The position numbers and the translations under genes were made by a program. From an uncultured Microcaldota archaeon (GTDB taxonomy: Archaea; Micrarchaeota; Micrarchaeia; CAILAH01), in contig CAILAH010000057.1 of the NCBI GenBank assembly GCA_903832205.1, forward strand, positions 1 to 35,818: DNA of 35,818 bases, in the 5' to 3' direction. The notes below the pieces were generated by a model. The model was not told where the DNA came from, did not search any database, and saw nothing but the letters and a program-made list of their open reading frames with translations. Of this stretch, positions 16,377-24,660 are shown in pieces; the stretch's first letter is position 1; each line of letters starts with the position of its first letter.

Positions 16377-17474
16377 ATGATACCGGGATTGCACATAAAC
16401 ACGGTTGCAGAACTGCTCTACTATTTCGGCGTAGGGGGATTTGGGGGAGTGGTGCTCCTCTACATTCTCTACGGGATTTCTGTTGCCCTGGATTCCATCT
16501 ATTCAATCGCGCTCAACATCCCTGACGGCGCGACCGGGATTGCGCCCACGGCCGCACAGCAGCTCTCGGCCAAAGGCGAGGTTGGCAGGGGCGTCTATTC
16601 CTATCTGATGGGGGGAATCATTGCAGTGGGCGCATCAATTGTGCTTATCCCGCTTTTGCTCATGCTCATGCCGGTTTTGCAGCCGCTGCTCCAGGCAAAC
16701 ATGTTCCTTGTAATACTGTTTGTGGCATCGCTCATGCTCCTTAGTGATTTCAGCATTGCAAACCTCGCCGCGTTCATTATAGCCGGGCTTTTTGGCTTTT
16801 TCGTACTTAACGCCGATACGTCCGGCAACCTAATATTCCCAATGTTCGTCGGATTCTTTACGCTCCCCATGCTCATGCTCAAGACAAGGGCGCTTGGGGT
16901 CGAGGCAAAATACAAGGCCAAGATTAATTGGAAAATCCCGATCCTGGCGACTCTTGTTACCGCATTTGCCTATCTCATTCCCGGAGTGGCCACGCCCACA
17001 ATCATCGTGGTGCTCGCAGGGCTTTTCACGAGAATAAAAAATGATGAGTTCGTTACCGCGCTGGGAGCAATCAATGCGTCCAACCTCATCTTCTCAATTC
17101 TCATGATAGACATAATAGGGAAGGCGCGCGTGGGCGTTGCCATTGTAGCGCAAAACATGTACCACACATTCATCTTCGGGGATTTGATGCTCGCGCTCAT
17201 TGGAGCCGCGGCATTCGGCATTACCGCACTGCTCATACTCCACTACCTTCCCAATGCAATTAGGTTTTTCTCGCCGTTCACACACCCGCTAATGAAATTT
17301 GTGCTTGCCCTCTATCTTGCGCTTCTCGTCTTCCTGATAAACGGCGCATTTGGAATCCTCATACTGGGAATGGCGACCATAATCGGAACGCTTGTGTTGC
17401 TAATCCGCGCAAGGAGAACCACGCTGATAGGCAGCATCATATTAAACTCCCTGTCGTATTATTTCGGAAAATAA
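16377..17474 (+). CDS. TctA/DUF112-family membrane permease, 365 aa
   Basis: Ten or more hydrophobic segments span the whole protein. The N-terminus MIPGLHINTVAELLYYFG matches the PGLHxNT start of archaeal DUF112 proteins, which are related to the TctA subunit of tripartite tricarboxylate transporters. A second half repeats the pattern with IPGVATPTIIVV near residue 200. No TctB or TctC gene is nearby, as is usual in archaea, so the substrate cannot be predicted. It starts 47 nt after valS; no clear promoter separates them. Confidence 0.85.
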   Translation: MIPGLHINTVAELLYYFGVGGFGGVVLLYILYGISVALDSIYSIALNIPDGATGIAPTAAQQLSAKGEVGRGVYSYLMGGIIAVGASIVLIPLLLMLMPVLQPLLQANMFLVILFVASLMLLSDFSIANLAAFIIAGLFGFFVLNADTSGNLIFPMFVGFFTLPMLMLKTRALGVEAKYKAKINWKIPILATLVTAFAYLIPGVATPTIIVVLAGLFTRIKNDEFVTALGAINASNLIFSILMIDIIGKARVGVAIVAQNMYHTFIFGDLMLALIGAAAFGITALLILHYLPNAIRFFSPFTHPLMKFVLALYLALLVFLINGAFGILILGMATIIGTLVLLIRARRTTLIGSIILNSLSYYFGK

Positions 17475-17482
17475 GGCTTTAA

Positions 17483-20329
17483 TTATTCTAATCTGCTTGC
17501 AACAATATCTCCTGTGCTCGCAACCGTGCCTGGCCTGAATACGCGTTTTATGGGATTTGTGTAAAGCACATTCCTTATGCTCCCGTTCCTGTTCAATTCA
17601 AAATATGCGCTGGACTCATAGACCGGTGCGATTAGCTCGGCACCCACTTCATTAGCCATGACCGCAGCTATGCCCCGGTCATGCTTGCCTGTCGAGCATG
17701 CATCAAGAATTATATGGGGCTGCTTGGTGCCGGCAAATGCATTTTTCAAAGCCCCCAGGCTTTCCTTGTCAGAAATGTCCACGCGGTTTGCTGCGGCCGA
17801 CCCGCCCAGGTCAATGCTTGACACATCACCATGCGCACTTATCACCAAAGTGTCAATCTTCCCATATGCCCTTGGCAGCACAGCCATCTTCTCGAAAAAT
17901 TCCTTCTTTGTTGAGACCTCAGCAACAATGACGCGATAATGGCGGGTTAATTGGCCAAGCACATTGCCCGTCTGGTAGAGCGCACCGTTCCAGTCGTAGG
18001 TGCCGGCCATTACCAATAGCAGCGGCTTGTCGCGCTTCCTCGTTGAATCCATATTTGCTGCAATCTCATTAAGCAGTGAAGGGGAATATCTCAGGAAATT
18101 GCTTATGCCCAGGTCCCTGTAGAGCATCTTTGTATTTTCTTCGCCAACCATAACCATTGAGTATGCCAGGTTATAGCACAGGAACGCATCATCCGCATTT
18201 GCACCAAGGCCTTTTGCCACCATCTCCGCGGCATCGAGCGTTTCAGTTATGCGCGCAATGTTTTTGACAAAATCAGGATTTGATTTAATCAGGTTTAGCA
18301 CTGCATCATCCCTGTCCTTGAATAATGGAAAGAATTTCATCATGCCCTTTACCATGGCGGACATCTTTTCCTTGTCTTCAGGGAAATATTTCAAAAGCGG
18401 GAAGAAACCGCCTTCAAATCCGCCCTTGGTGATTTTCATATACGCATCCTGGTACTTCAGTATACGTTCCGCTGTTTGCGCATTGATGGAATCAAGGCCT
18501 GTCTCCCTTACGGCACCCTGTATTGTCTTTTCCCTTTCGGAAACGTTCTTTTCCCCTGCCATGAGGATGGAATGGAATTCAACAAGGTTATCCGTGAATT
18601 CCTGGTTAAGGTAATCCTGGGTAAACGAGGGGTTCTTAAGGACAGCCACGAAAAGGTCCGCTGCATATCCGCCGCCCTTCTTGCGCAGGGATTTCGTAAA
18701 CCTGATTAGTCTCTCGCTGAATTCCTTATTTAGCCCGTCCTTGTCAAAACTCGGGTTAAGCAGGAGGGCATTAAGGCAGTTGATGTAATAATCAACATTC
18801 CACTTCTCCTCAATTAGCCCATCCAATATTGCGAGATGCCTGCCCTGCGGGTCGGTTGTGAGTATCTGGCCAAGGCTCGTCAAGGCAGGGCCGATAACGA
18901 GGGACTCGCACTCGGAGAATATCGTCTTTACAATCTCAAACCGCTCCCTTGTAAAGCCCGGGGAACGGAAAAGCAATGAAAGTGGCTCATCATACATCCC
19001 CAAGGCGAGGCCCTTGTATTCTTCTTTTCGTGAGAAGTAATTAACAATGTCGCGGGCAAAGGATTCATAATCATCGAGCGAGTGCACGTTCTGGTTTGCT
19101 ATAAGAGATGCGGCGGGGAAGCAGAACCAGCTTAGGTTCTTTGACTCAATATGCTTAAACACTTCAGCGAGCCTGTCGGCATTATTATCGGAAAAGTCCT
19201 TGATTGAAAAGTTCGGGTTATAAAAGAGGGAATAGGCCGCGTTAATCGCGTATTCACCTGAGGTTTTCTTTGCAAGCCTGTCCGCGAATGAGAGAACGGC
19301 GGGCTCGAACTGCCCGCTGTAATAAATCAAAGAAATCATATGGACTGACATTGAGATGTTTGTATTTTTCTTCAGAAGCGATAGTATGGTATCAAGCGAG
19401 TCGAGTGTGAATTTTTCATTGATAAGGATTGATTCGAACCTATTCTTTGCTGAGGCCCCGAGCTGGCTTGATATTTTTTCTGATGAGAGGGTTGCATAAA
19501 ATGATGCCGCTTTCTCAATGTGCTCCTTTTTTATGTCCTGCAAGCGAATGCCCGGGTTGTTAAGAAGGCAGTCCAAAATAATCTCCTTTTCGCTGGAGTT
19601 GATCATTTTGCCTAGCCGTACCGCCTCATCAGACGCAGCACCGCTGAAATTCATAGTGGCGAATTTGTCAAACGCAAAATAGGCAATTCTTATTGAATTC
19701 TGCCGGTCACTTGAAAATGTTGAGGCCGCCACTGACTTGTTTACCACCTGCTCAAGAAAATCAAGGGTTTTTAGGCCGAACTTCTCCATGGAGAATATCC
19801 CATAGAGGATGTTGACATCAGCATGCAATGACTTGCTGGAAAGGTTGTTGAAGAATTCTATCTCCCTATTTAGCAGCGCACTCTTGGACTTGTAATCCGG
19901 GCCGATGGATGCTGCGATGGGATGGAATACCTCGTTAAAATCCTTGCACTTTTCGGCTACAATCGCCGCCAGCGGTATCATTTCCAACGGCTTGCTTGTG
20001 GAAAATATCTGCCTTAGGCAAACCTCAACATTATTTGGGGAAGGCTTCTTTGAATATATGGTAGATGCAATCTGGTCAAGCTGCATGAGCATTTCCGTTG
20101 TGAGTTTCATTGGCTTAAAATTCGGATGGTTCACGAGAGACGTGAGAGACTTGATAACTTCAACGGGGTGTTTAGCCCCCTTGGCATAATCAGATACCTG
20201 CTCGATAACGTGTGACTTGGCCTCCTCGCTTTGATTTACCATAAAATAATGCTGCAGCTTGAAAATCTCTGCTGATGCTTGCGTACGCTGCTTTGCAGGC
20301 GATGACTGTTGTACTGCTGATTCTGCCAT
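17483..20329 (-). CDS. helical-repeat protein with C-terminal caspase/CHAT-like Cys protease domain, 948 aa
   Basis: The C-terminal ~180 residues form a clan CD-type domain. A strand (KPLLLVMAGTYDW) leads to DTLVISAHGD with His833 and then to HIILDACSTGKHD with Cys878. The 45-residue gap and the xxAHG / DACSTG pattern match the catalytic dyad of caspase-, gingipain- and CHAT-type peptidases. Residues 1-770 are all-helical with a recurring NP-x-F motif (HPNF, NNPGI, YNPNF, RSPGF, LNPSF, KNPSF, SNPDF), each followed by a helix, as in a degenerate alpha-solenoid. There is no signal peptide. It has its own TATA-like box (GTTTTAATTG) about 27 nt upstream and no operon partner. Cytosolic signal-triggered protease is inference. 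Confidence 0.85.
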   Translation of the reverse strand: MAESAVQQSSPAKQRTQASAEIFKLQHYFMVNQSEEAKSHVIEQVSDYAKGAKHPVEVIKSLTSLVNHPNFKPMKLTTEMLMQLDQIASTIYSKKPSPNNVEVCLRQIFSTSKPLEMIPLAAIVAEKCKDFNEVFHPIAASIGPDYKSKSALLNREIEFFNNLSSKSLHADVNILYGIFSMEKFGLKTLDFLEQVVNKSVAASTFSSDRQNSIRIAYFAFDKFATMNFSGAASDEAVRLGKMINSSEKEIILDCLLNNPGIRLQDIKKEHIEKAASFYATLSSEKISSQLGASAKNRFESILINEKFTLDSLDTILSLLKKNTNISMSVHMISLIYYSGQFEPAVLSFADRLAKKTSGEYAINAAYSLFYNPNFSIKDFSDNNADRLAEVFKHIESKNLSWFCFPAASLIANQNVHSLDDYESFARDIVNYFSRKEEYKGLALGMYDEPLSLLFRSPGFTRERFEIVKTIFSECESLVIGPALTSLGQILTTDPQGRHLAILDGLIEEKWNVDYYINCLNALLLNPSFDKDGLNKEFSERLIRFTKSLRKKGGGYAADLFVAVLKNPSFTQDYLNQEFTDNLVEFHSILMAGEKNVSEREKTIQGAVRETGLDSINAQTAERILKYQDAYMKITKGGFEGGFFPLLKYFPEDKEKMSAMVKGMMKFFPLFKDRDDAVLNLIKSNPDFVKNIARITETLDAAEMVAKGLGANADDAFLCYNLAYSMVMVGEENTKMLYRDLGISNFLRYSPSLLNEIAANMDSTRKRDKPLLLVMAGTYDWNGALYQTGNVLGQLTRHYRVIVAEVSTKKEFFEKMAVLPRAYGKIDTLVISAHGDVSSIDLGGSAAANRVDISDKESLGALKNAFAGTKQPHIILDACSTGKHDRGIAAVMANEVGAELIAPVYESSAYFELNRNGSIRNVLYTNPIKRVFRPGTVASTGDIVASRLE

Positions 20330-20403
20330 CCAATTAATACTATACGCGGGACAATTAAAACATTTCTCTTCGCAGTATACTCGATATCAAAAAGGGTAGT
20401 AGG

Positions 20404-20943
20404 ATGGACAACAGGATAAAGGGGCTGCTCATTGTAATTCTCGCCCTAATCATTCCCATAATCATATTCGTAAACTACGACGCGATAGCCAAATATGACT
20501 GGAGCTCGCTCGGCTATTTCGGCGTGTTCCTGGTAATGCTCATAACGAGCGCTACAGTAATACTTCCGGTTCCGGGGCTTGCAGTGGCAACCATTGCGGG
20601 CGCATTTGCCAATCCTCTCCTGATTGGAGTTGCGGGAGGGCTGGGAAGCGCACTAGGCGAATTGACCGGCTATCTCGCGGGCTATGGCGGCAGCGAATTA
20701 ATTGACGGGAAAAAGATGAAAGAATACGAGAAAATAAAGAAGATGCTGATGGAAAAAGACCGTGCGTTCATACTCATATTCTTCCTAGCACTTATACCGA
20801 ACCCGCTGTTTGATATTGCGGGAATTGCTGCGGGCGCAATAAGATACCCGCTCTGGAAATTCCTGCTCGCCTGTGCGCTAGGAAAAATAATCAAGGTTGC
20901 AGTGTTCGCATATCTGGGATACTTAGCTTTCGCCGCCCTCTGA
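20404..20943 (+). CDS. VTT-domain (DedA/SNARE-associated) membrane protein, 179 aa
   Basis: Hydrophobic segments lie at residues about 7-25, 35-60, 65-95, 120-145 and 155-178. The central pattern (ILPVPGLAVATIAGAFANP...GGLGSALGELTGYLAGYGG) and later NPLFDIAGIAAGAIRYP match the VTT/DedA fold with its re-entrant helices. Family members are linked to lipid scrambling or membrane homeostasis; which applies here is unknown. It is divergent from the caspase-like gene and lies 63 nt upstream of the M15 lipoprotein. GGGTAG lies just before the ATG. Confidence 0.85.
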   Translation: MDNRIKGLLIVILALIIPIIIFVNYDAIAKYDWSSLGYFGVFLVMLITSATVILPVPGLAVATIAGAFANPLLIGVAGGLGSALGELTGYLAGYGGSELIDGKKMKEYEKIKKMLMEKDRAFILIFFLALIPNPLFDIAGIAAGAIRYPLWKFLLACALGKIIKVAVFAYLGYLAFAAL

Positions 20944-21006
20944 TTATTAAATGCCGGGCTCTTCACGGGCTATTAGCTATATATTCTTTCTGAGCGATTT
21001 GCTATT

Positions 21007-24000
21007 ATGAGGCTCCTTTCATTCCTTCTGATTTTCACATTGTTCCTGGTCCTTTCAGGCTGCGTATTTGAGGCCAGCAATGACTCTCTCAGCAGCAACC
21101 AGGTACGGGTGCAGGATTCCGCCAATATTGATGTCCAGACGAGCAGCAACGTCGTCCTCCCGAGCATGGCCGACAGCCTGCAGAAAGTCACAAAATCCCT
21201 GTATGAGGATACGTGTAATAAAATAGTGGTTACGGGCGCAAGCAGGACCAAAAAAGGGCAGGCGGAGATGTTTTACAAAAACTGTCTTTTGAATGAAGAT
21301 ATGATTTGCAAGCCTGACACATGCGATATTACCAAAGGCAAATTGTTTGACCGCGGCCCGGACGGTGAATACATACCTAAAGGCGCATTGATAGGTGTTG
21401 ACCTAAGCGACGAGGCCAAGGTAGTTAAGCTCCTTACCAATAACGGCGACGAAAAGAACTGCCCCCACACAACCGATATTGCGATTGACATTTGGTGTGA
21501 CGGCACGGTGGGCAAGCAGGCGGACGTCGCATGCGAGAAGAGGCTCGCGGAATTGATGATTGCGAACGGCTTCTGCCGACTCACCACCGAGGCATGGCAT
21601 TTTGAGTGGGCAGCAGAAAACATTTCACCGGGCTGCAGGACGGATCTGGGTGCATCCTATTATGTTAAGTACAAGACGGATGACCCGGCCCATCCGATGG
21701 TTTGGAAGCTTGTAGATCCGACAAAAGACGAGGAAACGGGAGAGGAATGCGCAAGATGGGATTATGATGCACATCAGTGCATACAAACAAAATCATCCGC
21801 AGAGGCCGATACCAGCAGTGCGAAAAAGAAGTCATGCAAGAATGAATCCATCGTTGCCATCGTTAATCATAATATCCAGCCGATAATCAACAACATAGTG
21901 CCCAAGCCAAAATGCCCGACAGGAAACGTCTACGGCAGTGACAACCGCTGCCACCCTGCGTGCGGCTACAACACCTATTGCACGGGCGATTCGCAGTGCT
22001 TCAATAACCAGTGCCTAATCTGTGAAACCGGCTTTTACCTTGGGACAGACGGCAAATGCTACCCCAAAGGCGGCAACGCCTCAATTATTACATGCCCCAC
22101 CGGCTACGTTCCCGGTGAAGGCGAGATGTGCTATGAAGAGTGCGGCCCAAACACTTACTGCACGGGCGGCTCAATCTGCTACAATGGCGAATGCATAAAC
22201 TGCGAGCCAGGCAGCTATCTGGGAACGGACGGCCAGTGCCACCATGAAAACGTTCCGGACTTGATTGACATCTGCCCCAAGGGCACCGTTTACGGTGATG
22301 ATGAGATGTGCCACGAGGAATGTGGCTATAACCAATACTGCACGGGCAATTCCATATGCTTAAATGGCCGATGCCTCGGCTGCGACCCTGGCAATTATTT
22401 GGGGATGGACGGAAGATGTTATCCTGAAAATGGCGATTTGCCGCCTGAATGCTCCGATGGCTATGTTCCAGGTGATGATGGGATGTGCTACCAGGAATGT
22501 GGTTATAATCAGTACTGCACGGGCGACTCATTCTGCTACAATGGCGAATGCAAGGGCTGCAACAAAGGCAGCTACCTGGCAATAGATGGCAAATGTTATC
22601 CGGAAAGCGGCGATGAATGTGAAAAGGGCTTTGTGTTCGGCACCGACAACTGGTGCCACCCAGGATGCGGCACGGACACCTACTGCATAGGCGATTCATA
22701 CTGCTTTAACAGCAAATGTGTTGGCTGCGACCCGGGATATTATCTTACAACTGACGGCACTTGTGCCAAGCTAGGCGGAGTCTGCGATGAGGGATTCGTA
22801 CTAGGCGATGACTATTGGTGCCACCCAGAATGCGGTCAAAACCAATACTGCACTGGTGATTCGTATTGTGACAACGGCGAATGCGTAATTGATACAGGCT
22901 GCAACCCCGGCTATGTCCCAGGAGGAGACGGCTATTGCTACCCAGAATGTGGCCATAATCAGTATTGCACAGGCGACTCATATTGCTATTACGGCGAATG
23001 TGTAAGTGGAACAAAGTGCGACCCAGGCTTCGTTCCCGGTGATGACGGTTACTGTCACGAGGAATGCGGTTACAACGAATATTGTACCGGAAATTCACAT
23101 TGTGAGAACGGCGAATGTGTAACAGGTAACGGCTGCGACCCGGGCTTCGTTCCGGGCGACGATGGCTTGTGCCACCCCGAATGCGGCAGTAATCAGTACT
23201 GCACCGGTGACTCACAATGCGTAAACGGCGAATGTGTAAGTGGAACCGAGTGCAACCCCGGCTTTGTTCCCGGTGATGACGGTTATTGCCACGAAGAATG
23301 CGGCAGTAATCAGTACTGCGTCGGCGATGCCATGTGCATTAACGACCAATGTGTAGGCAAAATCTGTCCACCTGGTTACGTGGCAGGCAATGATGATCAG
23401 TGCCACACGGAATGCGGCAGTAATCAGTACTGCACAGGCAATTCTGTATGCGAAAACGGGGAATGTGTTGTTGACAATGGATGTAATCCAGGATATGTTC
23501 CGGGAGGAGACGGATATTGTTACCCAGAATGCGGATATAACCAGTACTGCACGGGCAATTCTGTGTGCGAAAACGGGGAATGTGTTGTTGACAATGGATG
23601 TAACCCAGGGTATGTTCCGGGAGGAGACGGATATTGTTACCCAGAATGTGGAACTAACCAGTACTGCACAGGCAATTCTGTATGCGAAAACGGGGAATGT
23701 GTTGTTGACAATGGATGCAACCCAGGGTATGTTCCGGGAGGAGACGGATATTGTTACCCTGAATGCGGATATAACCAGTACTGCACAGGCAATTCTGTAT
23801 GCGAAAACGGGGAATGTGTTGTTGACAATGGCTGTAACCCAGGTTATGTTCCTGGAGGAGACGGATATTGTTACCCTGAATGCGGCTACAACCAGTACTG
23901 CACGGGCAACTCATATTGCTCCAACGGCCAATGCGTTGTTGACAGCGGCTGTAACCCAGGTTATGTTCCGGGTGGAGATGGCTATTGTTACCCCGAATGC

Positions 24001-24063
24001 GGCTATAATCAGTATTGCCCCAGCGGCACATACTGTTCCGGTGGCCAATGCTACTATTACTGA
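21007..24063 (+). CDS. lipoprotein with VanY-like M15 peptidase domain and 16 Cys-rich repeats, 1018 aa
   Basis: The N-terminus ends in lipobox LSGC with Cys19, so it is likely lipid-anchored outside the cell. Residues about 60-260 carry the zinc ligands of D-Ala-D-Ala carboxypeptidase-type M15 enzymes: His154 and Asp161 in HTTDIAID (family pattern HxxGxAxD, here Gly to Asp), then Glu195 and His198 in EAWHFEW. Residues 303-1018 are 16 Cys-rich modules of the form CxxGYVPGxDGxCxxECGxNQYCTGxSxCxNGxC. The first five are longer (55-60 aa) and the rest are about 39 aa. They resemble EGF-like stalk or adhesion modules with 3-4 disulfides each. Hydrolysis of a peptide cell-wall link is family inference; the host lacks an obvious peptidoglycan. 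Confidence 0.85.
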   Translation: MRLLSFLLIFTLFLVLSGCVFEASNDSLSSNQVRVQDSANIDVQTSSNVVLPSMADSLQKVTKSLYEDTCNKIVVTGASRTKKGQAEMFYKNCLLNEDMICKPDTCDITKGKLFDRGPDGEYIPKGALIGVDLSDEAKVVKLLTNNGDEKNCPHTTDIAIDIWCDGTVGKQADVACEKRLAELMIANGFCRLTTEAWHFEWAAENISPGCRTDLGASYYVKYKTDDPAHPMVWKLVDPTKDEETGEECARWDYDAHQCIQTKSSAEADTSSAKKKSCKNESIVAIVNHNIQPIINNIVPKPKCPTGNVYGSDNRCHPACGYNTYCTGDSQCFNNQCLICETGFYLGTDGKCYPKGGNASIITCPTGYVPGEGEMCYEECGPNTYCTGGSICYNGECINCEPGSYLGTDGQCHHENVPDLIDICPKGTVYGDDEMCHEECGYNQYCTGNSICLNGRCLGCDPGNYLGMDGRCYPENGDLPPECSDGYVPGDDGMCYQECGYNQYCTGDSFCYNGECKGCNKGSYLAIDGKCYPESGDECEKGFVFGTDNWCHPGCGTDTYCIGDSYCFNSKCVGCDPGYYLTTDGTCAKLGGVCDEGFVLGDDYWCHPECGQNQYCTGDSYCDNGECVIDTGCNPGYVPGGDGYCYPECGHNQYCTGDSYCYYGECVSGTKCDPGFVPGDDGYCHEECGYNEYCTGNSHCENGECVTGNGCDPGFVPGDDGLCHPECGSNQYCTGDSQCVNGECVSGTECNPGFVPGDDGYCHEECGSNQYCVGDAMCINDQCVGKICPPGYVAGNDDQCHTECGSNQYCTGNSVCENGECVVDNGCNPGYVPGGDGYCYPECGYNQYCTGNSVCENGECVVDNGCNPGYVPGGDGYCYPECGTNQYCTGNSVCENGECVVDNGCNPGYVPGGDGYCYPECGYNQYCTGNSVCENGECVVDNGCNPGYVPGGDGYCYPECGYNQYCTGNSYCSNGQCVVDSGCNPGYVPGGDGYCYPECGYNQYCPSGTYCSGGQCYYY
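21913..24060 (+). repeat. coding tandem repeats, 117-bp units at the 3' end
   Basis: Sixteen units encode the Cys-rich modules. The last five to six (about 23400-24010) have period 117 bp (39 codons) and are nearly identical at DNA level, differing mostly at synonymous sites, whereas the first five have diverged and carry an extra half module. This gradient suggests recent expansion at the 3' end. The repeats are contiguous coding units with no spacers, so they are not a CRISPR array. Confidence 0.9.
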
Positions 24064-24187
24064 GCCGTAAAAAATTTCTTTTTCTGTTTTCCTTTCTAGC
24101 CCAAAATTAGTTTTCTTTTCTAGTCCAGGTCTTTGCTAAAACTTTTTCTTTTAGCCCAGGTTTTCTTTTTCTCTGAAAAAGAAAAAG
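24064..24187. repeat. T-rich degenerate repeats with perfect terminal hairpin
   Basis: Three imperfect copies of a TTTTCTTTT-TAG-CCCAGG-like unit occur on the plus strand (about 24084, 24111 and 24142). The stretch ends in a perfect 11-bp hairpin, TTTTCTTTTTC (24161-24171), loop TCT, GAAAAAGAAAA (24175-24185). The first T-rich part directly follows the M15 lipoprotein stop and may end its transcript. The hairpin lies just beyond the 3' end of tRNA-Leu read on the minus strand. No gene is seen here. Confidence 0.6.
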
Positions 24188-24322
24188 TGGAGGGGAAGGG
24201 ATTTGAACCCTCGAACCCGCTAGGGGACCAAGCGTCTCACACGTTTTCTTTTGGTACAGCTTTTCTTTCCAAAAGAAAAGATGTCCTGAACCTGGCGCGT
24301 TTGACCACTCCGCCACCCCTCC
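24188..24322 (-). tRNA. tRNA-Leu(CAG) with 51-nt intron
   Basis: The acceptor GGAGGGG pairs with CCCCTCC, with discriminator A and no encoded CCA. The anticodon stem CCAGG/CTTGG, loop TT-CAG-G, long variable arm and T-arm GAGGG-TTCAAAT-CCCTT identify a type II tRNA-Leu. The intron (24234-24284) lies after position 37. Loop bases TTCA pair with TGAG near the intron 3' end, leaving the two bulges expected of a bulge-helix-bulge splice site. The intron contains a perfect 11-bp palindrome TTTTCTTTTGG/CCAAAAGAAAA. The mature length is 84 nt. Confidence 0.93.
24244..24279. repeat. inverted repeat inside tRNA-Leu intron
   Basis: TTTTCTTTTGG (24244-24254) and CCAAAAGAAAA (24269-24279) form a perfect 11-bp stem with a 14-nt loop that itself contains TTTTCTTT. 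It is the same arm sequence as the hairpins at 50-94 and 24393-24434. Confidence 0.75.
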
Positions 24323-24392
24323 CGAAGGGATGCATTATCATGCTCGCCCCCGCAACCCCATAACATTCATCATAGGATTTCTTTTTGCCAGG

Positions 24393-24434
24393 TTTTTCTT
24401 TGGAAAGCCGCCATGCGGCGCACCGAAAGAAAAA
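24393..24434 (-). terminator. T-tract hairpin downstream of tRNA-Lys
   Basis: TTTTTCTTT-GG (24393-24403) pairs with CC-g-AAAGAAAAA (24423-24434), enclosing GCCGC-CAT-GCGGC (24407-24419). Read on the minus strand it begins with a T-tract six nt beyond the tRNA-Lys discriminator base. It matches the 50-94 element in order and sequence (TTTTTCTTTCGGTG, then a GC hairpin, then AAAGAAAA). It is a probable RNA-gene terminator or processing element. Confidence 0.5.
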
Positions 24435-24440
24435 ACTGAG

Positions 24441-24634
24441 CGGGCCCAGAGGGATTCGAACCCTCGACCATCAGATTTCTCAGGTATTCCCCATATCTTG
24501 AGGGGATATGAGGGTAGATGGAAGGGGGGACCTCATACTTGCGAAGCAAGTTGAGGCACTGTTCGCGAAGCGAACGAGTGTCCCCTTCCACCACTGTAAG
24601 AGTCTGCCGCTCTACCAAGCTGAGCTATGGGCCC
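24441..24634 (-). tRNA. tRNA-Lys(CTT) with 120-nt intron
   Basis: The acceptor GGGCCCA pairs with TGGGCCC, with discriminator G and no encoded CCA. The D-arm GCTC/GAGC and T-arm GAGGG-TTCGAAT-CCCTC are perfect. The anticodon strand GCAGA pairs with TCTG at four positions (27/43 is G-A), and the loop CTCTTA gives anticodon CTT. The intron spans 24477-24596 after position 37; three of the four central bulge-helix-bulge pairs (loop CTCT with intron TGAG) form. The mature length is 74 nt. A TATA-like AAACTTTTT-type run (24651-24660, shared with the divergent CYTH gene) lies about 22 nt upstream. Confidence 0.93.
24477..24596 (-). other. tRNA-Lys intron folding as a three-way junction
   Basis: The base helix is TGGAAGGGG (24519-24527) with CCCCTTCCA (24582-24590). 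Arm 1 is CCTCA-t-ACTTGC-GAA-GCAAGT-TGAGG (24531-24556). Arm 2 is CACT-GTTCGC-GAA-GCGAAC-g-AGTG (24557-24580). Both arms end in GCGAAGC, a loop known to form exceptionally stable mini-hairpins in DNA. The intron is unusually long and ordered for an archaeal tRNA intron. A function beyond splicing is unknown. Confidence 0.7.
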
Positions 24635-24650
24635 ACTGTCCAACGGTATT

Positions 24651-24660
24651 GTTTAAAAAG
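24651..24660. promoter_or_regulatory. shared TATA element, CYTH gene / tRNA-Lys
   Basis: GTTTAAAAAG is centred 27 nt before ATG 24682 of the CYTH gene (leaderless) and about 22 nt before the tRNA-Lys 5' end on the other strand. The tRNA spacing is slightly short, so bidirectional use is only likely. Confidence 0.45.

Noticed and set aside
17483-20329. Membership of a CRISPR-guided caspase complex
   Set aside because: No Cas gene or array is in the window and the solenoid is not TPR-like at sequence level, so only the protease-domain similarity is claimed.
23400-24010. Possible CRISPR-like array
   Set aside because: The 117-bp units are contiguous and in frame with no unique spacers; they encode protein modules.
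22088-24031. Long His/Cys/Arg-rich frames antisense to, or out of frame with, the Cys-rich repeats
   Set aside because: They are by-products of the repeat codon pattern; the plus-strand frame has a lipobox, an M15 domain and a regular module structure.
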